Origin: Dactylosporangium siamense
Lineage (GTDB): Bacteria; Actinomycetota; Actinomycetes; Mycobacteriales; Micromonosporaceae
Direction: 5' to 3'
Assembly: GCF_016862795.1 (NCBI RefSeq)
Contig: NZ_BONQ01000077.1
Span: forward strand, 1-64,000
Length of the DNA stretch: 64,000 nucleotides
Shown here: positions 53,409 through 62,300 of the stretch, in pieces
Layout of the letters: every line of letters starts with the position of its first letter
How positions within the stretch are numbered: position 1 is the first letter of the stretch
Program-made: the position numbers and the translations under genes
The notes under the pieces: model-generated
Seen by the model: the letters and a program-made list of their open reading frames with translations, nothing else
The model's database searches: none
Told to the model about the DNA's origin: nothing

Positions 53409-53540
53409 GGTCTCCATATCCTGCGGGACAAGACGGGCGCTGCATGACCGTGTTGCATGGGCCGCGATACCGGGCGCGTCGACAGCGATTCCGTCCCTAA
53501 CTGCGTCCTGCTGCAGGGAGGGCCAGATTGCCGTTCCCAG

Positions 53541-53764
53541 TTGGGCGGCGCTGTTGGTCAACTGGGAACGGGAACGGCGTCTGTCTCCAGCGGCGTTGGG
53601 CAACTGATCGCGCTACAGGCGAGCGGGAGCGTGTTCGTTGCTGCGATTGGCTATCGGGTTGGGCGGCGCTGTTGGTCAACTGGGAACGGGAACGGCGTTC
53701 CTCGCCAACGGCGTTGGGCAACTGATCGCGCTACAGGTCAGTGGGAACGGGTTCGTTGCTGCGT
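53541..53764. repeat. 118-bp tandem duplication with GTTGGG motifs
   Basis: Two units of about 104 bp start at 53541 and 53659 (period 118). Each begins TTGGGCGGCGCTGTTGGTCA, contains GGGAACGGGAACGGCGT and GTTGGGCAACTGATCGCGCT, and ends near GTTCGTTGCTGCG. They differ mainly in a 15-base middle segment. A further TGGGCAACTGATC stands at 54232-54244. No protein gene is credible here. Confidence 0.8.
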
Positions 53765-53874
53765 TGGACAACGGGTTGGGCAACCGCCGTTCCGCACGGT
53801 ACGGGAACGACGACGGAGCCGAAATCGGAGCGGCAAGCCTGGTCAGGGCAGCAGCCCGGCGGGATACTCCGACG

Positions 53875-53965
53875 CTGGGTACGGCGGCTGGGTACGGCGG
53901 CTGGGTACGGCGGCTGGGTACGGCGGCTGGGTACGGCGGCTGGGTACGGCGGCTGGGTACGGCGG
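53875..53965. repeat. 13-bp minisatellite, seven exact copies
   Basis: CTGGGTACGGCGG is repeated seven times head to tail without a mismatch. As 13 is not a multiple of three, all frames stay open through it and give false reading frames on both strands. Confidence 0.92.
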
Positions 53966-53966
53966 C

Positions 53967-54078
53967 TGGGAACGAGCGGTTGGGAACGAGCGGTTGGGAA
54001 CGAGCGGTTGGGAACGAGCGGTTGGGAACGAGCGGTTGGGAACGAGCGGCCGGGAACGAGCGGCCGGGAACGAGCGGC
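53967..54078. repeat. 14-bp minisatellite, eight copies
   Basis: Directly after the 13-bp array: five copies of TGGGAACGAGCGGT, one of TGGGAACGAGCGGC and two of CGGGAACGAGCGGC. The unit looks like a one-base-longer variant of the 13-mer (GGGTACG-GCGG against GGGAACGAGCGG). Confidence 0.92.
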
Positions 54079-54242
54079 CGGGACTGGTGAGTCCTGGTGT
54101 GGAAGCTTGCGATCAAGCAGGAGCTCGGCGTCACCGGCCTACTCCTGCACCTGGACGATCGTGGCGACGAACTCGCCGCCACGCGCCGCCGGACACTACT
54201 CATCCTGCATGCCAGCGCTGCGCGCTGGGCCTGGGCAACTGA

Positions 54243-55116
54243 TCAGACAACGTTCGCGGCGGTGGCCGCCGGAGCGGGATCCCCGAGGTCTGCGAGGTCA
54301 ACCAATCGTCGCGGGGCGTCGTTCCCGCCGACGACCAGCCAGACCGCGTCCGCCGCGCACGTACCGGCGTCGAGCCCGTCACGGGCCGCAGTGGCCACCG
54401 GCACCGCCACGTCGACGTCGGCCAGCAGATCGTGTAGGTGCCGCTCGCGGGGCAACGGACGGCAACCAGAACAGTACCGGCCACGCTGGACCGCCCTGGG
54501 CTACATGAGCGTCATACCGCCTCACCTTGGACAGCAGGACGGATTGCTGCTCGAAGCCCGTATCGAACTCGGCGAAGAACGCTGTCCGACGTTCGCCCTC
54601 GACGAAGACGCCGTGCCCGTCTGGGCGTACTGGGGAAATCAACGTCGTGCCGAACACGCCCGGTTCGGCGCACCGCTGCTCCGGCCACCACCGCTCCAGT
54701 CGCGCCTGCGGACGGGTCCGTGCCCACCCGGCCAGATCGGTGAAGAACTGGTTGACCCCCAACTGGTGCTCCAGCGTCCGGCTGGCCGCGATACGCCGCT
54801 TCCGGTCGGTCGTCTGTCCCGGACGCGGTGGCGCCTGCTCACGGCTGGCGGCCACGAATTCCGCGCCGATCTGGTCAAGGACGTAGTGCCACGGGAACGA
54901 GCCGCCACCGGCGCGCAGCGGTCGGAACCGGTCCACCAGCCCGAGCCGGTGCAGGGCCAGCAGCCGCCGCTGGGCAAAGTCCAGCGACCCGAACAGGGCG
55001 TGACAGATCTGGAACGTGGTCAGCACCTTGTGGTCAGCGAGCCAGTCCAGCAGCACCCGGTCCCGACCGGTGAGCCGGGCCCGTAGCCGCAGCACTCGAT
55101 CACCGCCGCTACGCAT
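54243..55116 (-). pseudogene. Replication-relaxation family protein, frameshifted near the 3' end
   Basis: Reads normally from ATG 55116: DRVLLDWLADHKVLTTFQICHALFGS (winged helix), FRPLRAGGGSFPWHYVLD, LGVNQFFTDLAGWARTRP, RPDGHGVFVEGERRTAFFAEFDTG, up to WPVLFWLPS at about 54455. The paralogue at 55681-56577 shows that the protein should go on RGRERLLHEAL...; here this continuation, PRERHLHDLLADVDVAVPVATAARD to DLADLGDPAP, is in a different frame ending at 54243. One extra base (or two lost) accounts for it. Restored length would be about 290, like the paralogue. Family members belong to plasmid and integrative-element replication or mobilisation loci. Confidence 0.82.
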
Positions 55117-55408
55117 GGTTTTCGCCCCCGTAGAAGAGACCCCTGAAGGTCTTTCGCAGTAGCACGGACCGCCACCGATACTGGCCCTGAGCTGCGACCC
55201 AGCGGCCGTCCCGCAGTCGGTCTGGGTGTCGGTCTCTACACCGACCCCGATACCGACCCCAAGCCCGACCACGGCACGGACCCCCAACCCGGCGCACCGC
55301 CAAGCCCGTTGTCGGACGACCGGAACGTCGTGACGGGCCATGACCCACGAGCAGGTAGAGATCACGTTCAACGAACAACGCCGCGCCGTCGTGATTGATG
55401 TGTGTCAT
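55109..55408 (-). CDS. Small hypothetical protein coupled to the replication-relaxation gene
   Basis: A 99-residue reading frame with GGAGG five bases before the ATG (55408) and a stop that overlaps the next start by eight bases. The ends look coding (MTHINHDGAALFVERDLYLLVGHG; YRWRSVLLRKTFRGLFYGGE), while the Arg/Gly-rich middle is less convincing and may hide another frameshift. Function unknown. Confidence 0.5.
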   Translation of the reverse strand: MTHINHDGAALFVERDLYLLVGHGPSRRSGRPTTGLAVRRVGGPCRGRAWGRYRGRCRDRHPDRLRDGRWVAAQGQYRWRSVLLRKTFRGLFYGGENHA

Positions 55409-55457
55409 GGGGACCTCCGGATGCATGCGCCGGCTCGGTACCGTGCGCCTGCTCCTA

Positions 55458-55614
55458 AAGGGCCTCTGTTGGGCGACTGATGTGGCGGTCGAGCGCCAAC
55501 CGCGGCCCAACCGTCGCCCAACAGGGACGTTTACGCGCCAAATGGACCACAATCGACCACTGCTGTTGGGTGGTGCCGTCCTCAACACCACCCAACGCGA
55601 ACGCATCTGTTGGG
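55458..55614. repeat. GTTGGG/CCCAAC cluster upstream of the first replication-relaxation unit
   Basis: Six copies in 150 bases: GTTGGG at 55468, 55565 and 55609; CCCAAC at 55506, 55517 and 55591. It begins with AAGGGCCTCTGTTGGG (55458-55473), nearly the same as a 16-mer at 56631. Iteron-like. Confidence 0.6.
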
Positions 55615-55680
55615 TACGACGCGAAACTGTTGCGCCGGCCACCTCGCCGGCGAGCCCATTCGACAAAGCTCGGACCCCGC

Positions 55681-56577
55681 CTACGGCCGGAACGGGCGGC
55701 GGTCCAGCCGCATGAGCGCGGCGTCGTCCGCCGGGTCTCCGAGCCCGCCGAGGTCGATCAGGCGCCTCGGCGGCTCAGGTGCCCCCGAGGCTCCGGTCGG
55801 CAGCCAGACCGCGTCCGCTACGGACACGTCGGGGCGGAGGCGGTCGCGGGCCATCGTCGCGATCGGGATGGCGCGTGGCTGCCGGCCGAGGGCTTCGTGC
55901 AGGAGCCGTTCACGGCCGCGGTCCGGCAGCGAGAACAGCACCGGCCAGGCGGGGCCACCCTCGGTGACCAGCTGTTCGTACCGCTGCGCCTTCTCGACCA
56001 GGACAGGGACGGATTCGGTACCGCGGTCGTGCTCGAGGAAGAACCCCACGCGGCGGTCGCCTTCCTCGTAGATGCCGTGGCCGTCGGCGCGGACCCGGTA
56101 CATGCTCACCATGCCGAACCGCAGCGGGGCGGCGCACTGCCGCTCGGACCACCAGCGCAGCAGGGCGGCGGCCGGCTGGCGGCGGGCGTACGCGATGAGG
56201 TCGATGAAGAACTGGTTGACGCCCAGCAGGTGCGGCAGGTTCGGACTGGTCGCGATGCGGCGCCGCTGTGCGGTCATGTCTGCGACGCGTGGCACGGCAT
56301 CGCCGCGTAGGGCCGCGATCACCTCGACGCCGGTGCGGTCGAGGATGTGGTACCAGCCGGGCCCGGGCAGGTGCGGGGAGCGGAACCGCTCCACCAGGCG
56401 CAGCCGGTACAGCCGCAGCGTCCGCTCCTGCGCGGGCGGGTACCGGTTGAACAGCGCCGCCGCGATCTGCGCCGTGCTCAGGACCTGGTGGTCGTACAAC
56501 CAGTCCAGCAGGCGAAGGTCGCGGTCGGTCAGGAACGACTGTGCGTACAGGACCCGGTCGTGGCCGGTCTGCGTCAT
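55681..56577 (-). CDS. Replication-relaxation family protein (intact copy)
   Basis: A 298-residue protein. The ATG at 56577 follows GGAGG with a five-base spacer. The N-terminal winged-helix region is DRDLRLLDWLYDHQVLSTAQIAAALFNR. The middle has LVERFRSPHLPGPGWYHILDRTGVEVIAAL and LGVNQFFIDLIAYARRQ. The C-terminal nuclease-like core has RVRADGHGIYEEGDRRVGFFLEHDRGTESVPVLVEKAQRYEQL, with the acidic D..G..FFLEHDRG and VEKAQRY elements of the family. Related proteins from plasmids and ICEs are implicated in replication or relaxation at an origin. A CCCAAC/GTTGGG cluster lies just upstream. Confidence 0.85.
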   Translation of the reverse strand: MTQTGHDRVLYAQSFLTDRDLRLLDWLYDHQVLSTAQIAAALFNRYPPAQERTLRLYRLRLVERFRSPHLPGPGWYHILDRTGVEVIAALRGDAVPRVADMTAQRRRIATSPNLPHLLGVNQFFIDLIAYARRQPAAALLRWWSERQCAAPLRFGMVSMYRVRADGHGIYEEGDRRVGFFLEHDRGTESVPVLVEKAQRYEQLVTEGGPAWPVLFSLPDRGRERLLHEALGRQPRAIPIATMARDRLRPDVSVADAVWLPTGASGAPEPPRRLIDLGGLGDPADDAALMRLDRRPFRP

Positions 56578-56630
56578 GGGTGCCTCCAAGGCGGAAAGAG
56601 CGCCGCTCGGTGCGGTGCCTTCGCTCTTCT

Positions 56631-56762
56631 AAGGCCCTCAGTTGGGTGCTTTTGTGGCGTCTGGCCGGGGTCGGCGAACCAACCGGTACCCAACCGGCGA
56701 ATGGGGTGCCCGACTCGTGGGCGTACCGGTTTTCCCGTCTCACCCAACAGGTTGGGCAACGG
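56631..56762. repeat. GTTGGG/CCCAAC cluster upstream of the intact replication-relaxation gene
   Basis: GTTGGG at 56641 and 56751, CCCAAC at 56689 and 56743; begins AAGGCCCTCAGTTGGG (56631-56646), two bases different from the 16-mer at 55458, and followed by a shared TGTGGCG. Confidence 0.6.
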
Positions 56763-56937
56763 TCGTAGGGCGGTCGGAGATCAGTTGGTGCGAGTTGGTC
56801 TCGGGGGCGGCGTGGGTGACGCAAACCAGGCCGACTGCGGACCATGTACAGATGAGGAATCCATCTGAAGCGTCCGTAACAGGCGTCGGCGGTGCTTCGG
56901 GTGCAGGCGCAGGCATTGATACGGCACACTGTCGATC

Positions 56938-57873
56938 GTGAAGGCCTACGTGGGCGTGACCGACGGCAGCTGGTACAGGTTCCTTGCCGAACGCCCGCAC
57001 CTGCAGGAGGTCAACTTCTGGCGGCCCAACAGCAACAAGGCGTTCGGCGCCGTGCAGGTCGGCGAGCCGTTCTTCTTCAAGAGCCACCACCCGCACAACC
57101 GGCTCGTCGGCGGTGGCTTCTACAGCGGCTTCGCCCGGCTACCGATCTCGGAGGCGTGGGAACTCTTCGGCGAGGGCAACGGCGCGGCCAGCCTGCAGGA
57201 GATGCGCAGCGCCATCGGTGCATACCGGCACCAGCCGATCCCGTCCCGGGAAGACCCGGTCATCGGCTGCATCTTCGTCCGCGACACCCGCTTCTTCGCC
57301 GCCGACGCTGATGCCGGGCCGCCACCGGACTTCGCCTCGAACATCGTGCAGGGCAAGGGATACGACCTCGCCGACAGCGCGTACACCAGCTACTTCCAGG
57401 ACGTCATCCACCGGCTCACCGGACCGGCCGTCGAGCTCGACCTCACCGCACCCTGGCACCGAACCGGACCCGTCTACGGCGACCCGCGCCTGCAACCGCA
57501 GCGGCTCGGGCAGCAGGCGTTCAAGGGTGTGGTGCTCGACGCGTGCCGGCACCGCTGCGCGATCACCGGCGCGAAGATCCGGCCGGTGCTCCAGGCGGCG
57601 CACATCCTGCCGCTCCCGAACGGCGGCGTGCACCGGCTCGACAACGGGCTGCTGTTGCGTTCCGACGTGCACATCATGTTCGACCGGGGGTACCTCAGCG
57701 TCGACCCGAGGCATCGGCTGCTGGTCAGTCCGCGGCTCCGCGAGGACTTCGGCAACGGCGAGGAGTTCTACTCCCGCCACGGCCGCGTCATCGATGTGCC
57801 GGAGCGCGCGGCCGACCGTCCGCACCGTGAATTCCTCGAATGGCACGTCGACACGGTCTTCAAAGCCACATGA
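56938..57873 (+). CDS. PUA/EVE-like plus HNH endonuclease
   Basis: A 311-residue protein from GTG 56938. Residues 1-90 (KAYVGVTDGSWYRFLAERP, EVNFWRPNSNKAF, GEPFFFKSHHPHNRLVGGGFYSGFAR) have the beta-barrel pattern of PUA/EVE domains, which in other enzymes read modified cytosine. Residues about 190-260 form an HNH nuclease: RCAITGAKIRPVLQAAHILPL, then HRLDNGLLLRSDVHIMFDRGYLSVD, with the catalytic His in AAHI and Asn/His after. This layout equals EVE-HNH type IV restriction enzymes that cut DNA with modified bases; target here unknown. It converges on the SAP/ParA pair. Confidence 0.85.
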   Translation: MKAYVGVTDGSWYRFLAERPHLQEVNFWRPNSNKAFGAVQVGEPFFFKSHHPHNRLVGGGFYSGFARLPISEAWELFGEGNGAASLQEMRSAIGAYRHQPIPSREDPVIGCIFVRDTRFFAADADAGPPPDFASNIVQGKGYDLADSAYTSYFQDVIHRLTGPAVELDLTAPWHRTGPVYGDPRLQPQRLGQQAFKGVVLDACRHRCAITGAKIRPVLQAAHILPLPNGGVHRLDNGLLLRSDVHIMFDRGYLSVDPRHRLLVSPRLREDFGNGEEFYSRHGRVIDVPERAADRPHREFLEWHVDTVFKAT

Positions 57874-57884
57874 CGGGCGAGCAG

Positions 57885-58295
57885 TTACAACTGGCGGACG
57901 GCGAGCGAGTTGAGCCTGGAGCCGATCGCCCGCTCAACCAGCATCGTGATCAGACCTGCCTTCGAAGTTTTGCTCACGCCACCGATACCCAGCTCGGCGG
58001 CGACCGCGCGCAAGTCCCCAACTAGCAGCGGCTTGAGGTAGCGCTCGCCTTCGTCCCGACTCTGCAGCTGACTCAACTCGTCCACCACCGTGGACATGTC
58101 CTTCGCCGGCTTCGCGGCGGCGCGCTTGGCGGGAGCCCGCTTGACCGGTGCAGCCGGCGCGGCTGCGCCGAACGGGTGGTACGTCAGCGTGGCCCGGCCC
58201 TCGGCGATGTCGAGCAGCTGGTCCTCCGGCAGCGTCGCCAGGAACTCCGAGATCCGCTGCAGGACGGTCATGGAAAGCTTCGCGACGTCGCTCAC
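57885..58295 (-). CDS. SAP-like partner of second ParA ATPase
   Basis: A 136-residue protein with GTG start overlapping the ParA stop by four bases. N-terminal helix MTVLQRISEFLATLPEDQLLDI, an Ala/Pro/Lys-rich linker (APVKRAPAKRAAAKPAK) that may bind DNA, and a C-terminal LRAVAAELGIGGVSKTSKAGLITMLVERAIG helix-extension-helix motif. It corresponds in order and length to the protein at 24898-25305. The linker resembles histone-H1-like tails common in actinomycetes. Confidence 0.8.
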   Translation of the reverse strand: MSDVAKLSMTVLQRISEFLATLPEDQLLDIAEGRATLTYHPFGAAAPAAPVKRAPAKRAAAKPAKDMSTVVDELSQLQSRDEGERYLKPLLVGDLRAVAAELGIGGVSKTSKAGLITMLVERAIGSRLNSLAVRQL

Positions 58296-59224
58296 GCGGC
58301 TGCCCCTTCGGCGTGGAGGGTGTTGAGGAATTCGGAGGCCAGGGTGCGTAGCTCGATGTTGATCTGGGACGTGACCCGCTCCCTGAGCACCGCCGGCACG
58401 CCCCTCGGCACCGAGCTGGCGAACAGGGTGTTGTTCTCCCGCATGTAGGTGCTGAACACCGGCACGCCGAGCGCGCGCACCGAGTCGATGTAGTACTGCA
58501 GCGCGGAGATTGGCCGGCCACCGTGGAACTGGATCATCGTGAAGACGACGCCGGCCATGTTCGGGTCGATGCGGCTGTGGCGCATCTTGGCGTGCTTCAG
58601 TGAGTGCTCGTTGTGCCGCTGCACGAGCTCCTCCACGTTGCCGTAGAGGTATTCGATGCCCAATGTGGACAGGTAGTCGGCTTTCGCCGGGATGACAATG
58701 TGGTCACTGGCGACGATGGCCGCCTGGGTCACCACGTTGAAGTTCGGCGGGCAGTCGATCAGAATCCAGTCATATTCCTCGAACGACTGGTCATGCAGTG
58801 CGCTCGCCAGTGCACAACGCACCCGATAGAGCGCCGGATCGAACTTCTGTTCGATTCCGCCGATGCTTCGGGCAAGCCGGAAATCGGCATCAATGAGCTG
58901 CAGGTGCGAGGCGATCAAACTGAGCCGGCCGCCGCCGTCGGGTAGCGCCGCGTTGACGGGTCTGGGCTGAACGACCAGGTCAGCCAAGGCGACCTTGGGG
59001 ATCCCGTCGTCGATGGAGTCGAACCAGCGCTTGATCGTCAGCTCTTCGCGGAGCTCCAAACGCCACTCGTCGGGCTGATAGAAGCAGAACGTCAGACTGC
59101 TCTGCGGATCGAGATCAATCAACAGCACGTTCTGCCCGCGGCGGGCGAGTTCAGCGCCCAGGTTCGCGGTCAGCGTTGTCTTGCCGACCCCGCCCTTGTA
59201 GTTGATCACTGAAACTACCTGCAC
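58292..59224 (-). CDS. ParA/Soj-type ATPase (second pair)
   Basis: A 310-residue homologue of the ATPase at 23976-24887. The GTG at 59224 is chosen by alignment with that protein (VQVVSVINYKGGVGKTTLTANLG against VNVISVLNYKGGVGKTTVTANLG). Shared motifs: LLIDLDPQSSLTFCFYQPDEW, WILIDCPPNFNVVTQAA, IPAKADYLSTLGIEYL and AGVVFTMIQF. The downstream SAP-like partner overlaps by four bases. No ParB is present. Transcribed divergently from the SNF2/DUF3883 helicase, with 110 bases between. Confidence 0.9.
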   Translation of the reverse strand: MQVVSVINYKGGVGKTTLTANLGAELARRGQNVLLIDLDPQSSLTFCFYQPDEWRLELREELTIKRWFDSIDDGIPKVALADLVVQPRPVNAALPDGGGRLSLIASHLQLIDADFRLARSIGGIEQKFDPALYRVRCALASALHDQSFEEYDWILIDCPPNFNVVTQAAIVASDHIVIPAKADYLSTLGIEYLYGNVEELVQRHNEHSLKHAKMRHSRIDPNMAGVVFTMIQFHGGRPISALQYYIDSVRALGVPVFSTYMRENNTLFASSVPRGVPAVLRERVTSQINIELRTLASEFLNTLHAEGAAA

Positions 59225-59334
59225 CCAGGTAACGGTAGAGACGCATCCTGAAGGTCGCCACCAACCGTTAAGACGACCTTTCATCGACGCGAGACCTATG
59301 ACTGGTCGATGCGATTTCGGGTTAGCTCGACATC

Positions 59335-62300
59335 ATGCGGCTTGAAGACCTGGTGCCCGGATCGTCCGTTGTTGGCGTGGTGCCAGGTGGCCCGGTCGAA
59401 GTGATCGCTGTGGCGCCGATGGGGCCTGATTCCGTCCTGCTCGTCTACCGCACCGAGCAGGGCGCCCTCAGCGAGCAGATCCTCATGCGGGTCAACGAGC
59501 CGGCGCTCGAGGTCGTCGAGGTGCACCGAACGACCTTCGACGCCGACGCCACCGACTTCAAACTCGCCGCTGAAGCCATGCGGATCCGCGCCGCGGCCCA
59601 GTCCGACCTCATGCTCGCAGTCACGACCAGCGACCTCGAGCCGCTGCCGCACCAGATCGAGGCCGTGTACGGGCACCTGCTCGACAAGGTCCCGCTCCGC
59701 TTCCTGCTCGCCGACGACCCCGGTGCCGGCAAGACCATCATGGCCGGGCTGTACCTGAAAGAGCTGATGCTCCGGGGCGACCTGTCGCGCTGCCTGATCG
59801 TCGCGCCGGGCGGTCTGGTCAACCAGTGGCAGGAGGAGCTGAGCGAGAAGTTCGGGCTGCGCTTCGCGATCCTCACCGCCGACGTGGCCGCCGCGACACC
59901 ACCCGGCGAATCGGTGTTCGACGACAACCCACGCCTGATCGCCCGGATGGACCACCTGTCACGCAACGACACCCTGGTCGAGCAGATCAGCCACTCCGCC
60001 TTCGACGTCGTCGTGGTCGACGAGGCACACCGGATGTCGGCCCACTACTTCGGCAAGAAACTGCAGAGCACCCGCCGGTACCGGCTGGGTCAGGCGCTGG
60101 GCAAGGCCGCACAGCACCTGCTCCTCATGACCGCGACACCGCACGCCGGCAAGGAGGAGGACTTCCAACTCTTCCTGGCGCTGCTCGACCCCGACCGGTT
60201 CGAGGGCAAGTACCGCAAAGAGGAGCACACGCTCGGCGCCGACGGGCTCATGCTGCGCCGGGTCAAGGAAGAGCTGCTCACCTTCGCCGGCAAACCACTG
60301 TTTCCGCAGCGCATCGCGTACACCGTGCCCTACGAACTCTCAGAACTCGAAGTCGAACTCTACGAGGCCGTCACCGAATACGTCCGTCAAGAGTGGGACC
60401 GCGTCGACCAGCTGCGCCGCGCCGGCGAGGTAGTGCGCGGTAACCGCGTCGGCTTCGCGCTCACCGTCCTGCAGCGCCGGCTCGCGTCCAGCCCCGAGGC
60501 GATCCTGCGCTCGCTGCAACGTCGCCAGGCGCGGCTCGAACAGCGCCTCAACGAACTGCTGACCAAACCGGCCGCGAAAGAGCGGCTGCCAGAGGTCCAG
60601 CTCGACGACATCCTTGACGACGAGCTCACCGACACGATGGAGGACACCGAAGAGCAGCTGGTCGACGCGGCCACCGCGGCCCAGTCCGCAGAGGAGCTGC
60701 GGTTCGAGATCTCGGTGCTGCAAGGACTCGTCGACCTGGCTGCGAAGGTTCGCGCGTCCGGCACCGACCGCAAGTGGGCGGAGCTGAAGATCCTGCTGGA
60801 GCGGCACGCGCCGCAGAAACTCATCATCTTCAGCGAGCACCGCGACACGCTGACCTACCTGGTCGAGGGCATCAGCGGCGTCCTCCGAAAGAAGAACGCG
60901 GTGGTCTCGATCCACGGCGCCATGTCTCGCGACGCGCGACGAGCCGTCCAGGAGCGCTTCACTTCCGATGCGGAATGTTTGGTACTGGTAGCGACCGACG
61001 CGGCCGGCGAAGGCCTCAACCTGCAACGAGCCCACCTCATGGTCAACTATGACCTGCCGTGGAACCCGAACCGGATCGAACAGCGCTTCGGCCGGATCCA
61101 CCGCATCGGGCAGCACGAGATGTGTCACCTGTGGAACCTCGTCGCGGTCAACACCCGCGAAGGTGCCGTCTTTGAGCGGCTGCTGGCCAAGATTGAGGAA
61201 CAGAACGCGGCACTCGGCGGCAAGGTCTTCGACGTCCTGGGCGAGGCCTTCGAGGGCCAGCCACTGCACGAACTCCTGCTCGACGCGATCCGCCGCGGCC
61301 AGGACCCCCAGGTGCGGGCACACCTCGACCAGATCATCGACGAACGAGTCGGCGACACGGCCGTGAAGCTCGTCCGAGAACGGGCACTCCACCACGAGCT
61401 GCGCTCGGTTTCCGACGTGGACAACGCCCGCCGCGACCTGGAAGAGGCCCGGCTGTTGCGTCTGCAACCGCACTACATCGAGGGCTTCTTCCGCGACGCG
61501 TTCGACCGGGCAGGCGGGCGCCTCCGCGGGCGGGAACCCGGCCGCTGGGAGATCCCGAGCGTGCCCCAACCGGTTCGGGAACTGCGCACCGCCACAGCCC
61601 CGATCAACGTGCGCTACGAACGGATCTGCTTCGACCGCTCCCACATGCGCGCCGACGGATTACCGCCCGCGCAACTCCTCGCGCCCGGCCACCCACTGCT
61701 CGACGCGCTGGTGCAATGCATGATCGACAGGTACGGCGAAGCCCTCGAACGCGGCACCGTCATGGTCGACCGGCTCGACCCGACCGAAGAGCCGCGACTC
61801 CTGATCGCCCTGCACGAGGAAATCATCGACGGGCAGGAACGAACGGTCGCGAAGCGCTTCCAGTACGTCGAACTCTGGAACGACGGACGCAGCCAGCCGA
61901 GCGTCGCCCCCTTCCTCGACTACGACGCGCCCACCGCATATGAGCGGGAACTGACCACCGATCTCCTGCACGCCCCATGGCTGACCGGCGCACGGCGCAC
62001 CGCGGAGCACTGGGCCGCGAGCACCGACCTGCCCGCCTGGTACGCACACGTCGGCGAGACCCGGCGGGAGCAGGTTGGCCGCACCAGAGGGCTGGTCCGC
62101 GAGCGGCTCTCGCAGGAGATCCAGCACTGGAAGGACGAAGCCGTCCGGCTCACCAACATCGTCCTGCAGGGCGGCAAGCCGACCATGCAGCCGACAACCG
62201 CCGAACAGCGCGCCCAGGACCTCCGCCGACGCCTCACCCGCCGGATGGCGGAGCTGGACCAGGACGCGCATACGCAGGTGCGACCGCCGGCCGTTGCAGC

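Noticed and set aside
53875-54078. Possible CRISPR array
   Set aside because: Repeats are contiguous, without spacers, and no cas genes are present.
53457-54508. Overlapping plus-strand frames of about 250 codons through the minisatellites
   Set aside because: The 13- and 14-bp units keep all frames open artificially; the predicted peptides are pure repeats (GTAAGYGGWV, NERLGTSGWE) with no ribosome site.
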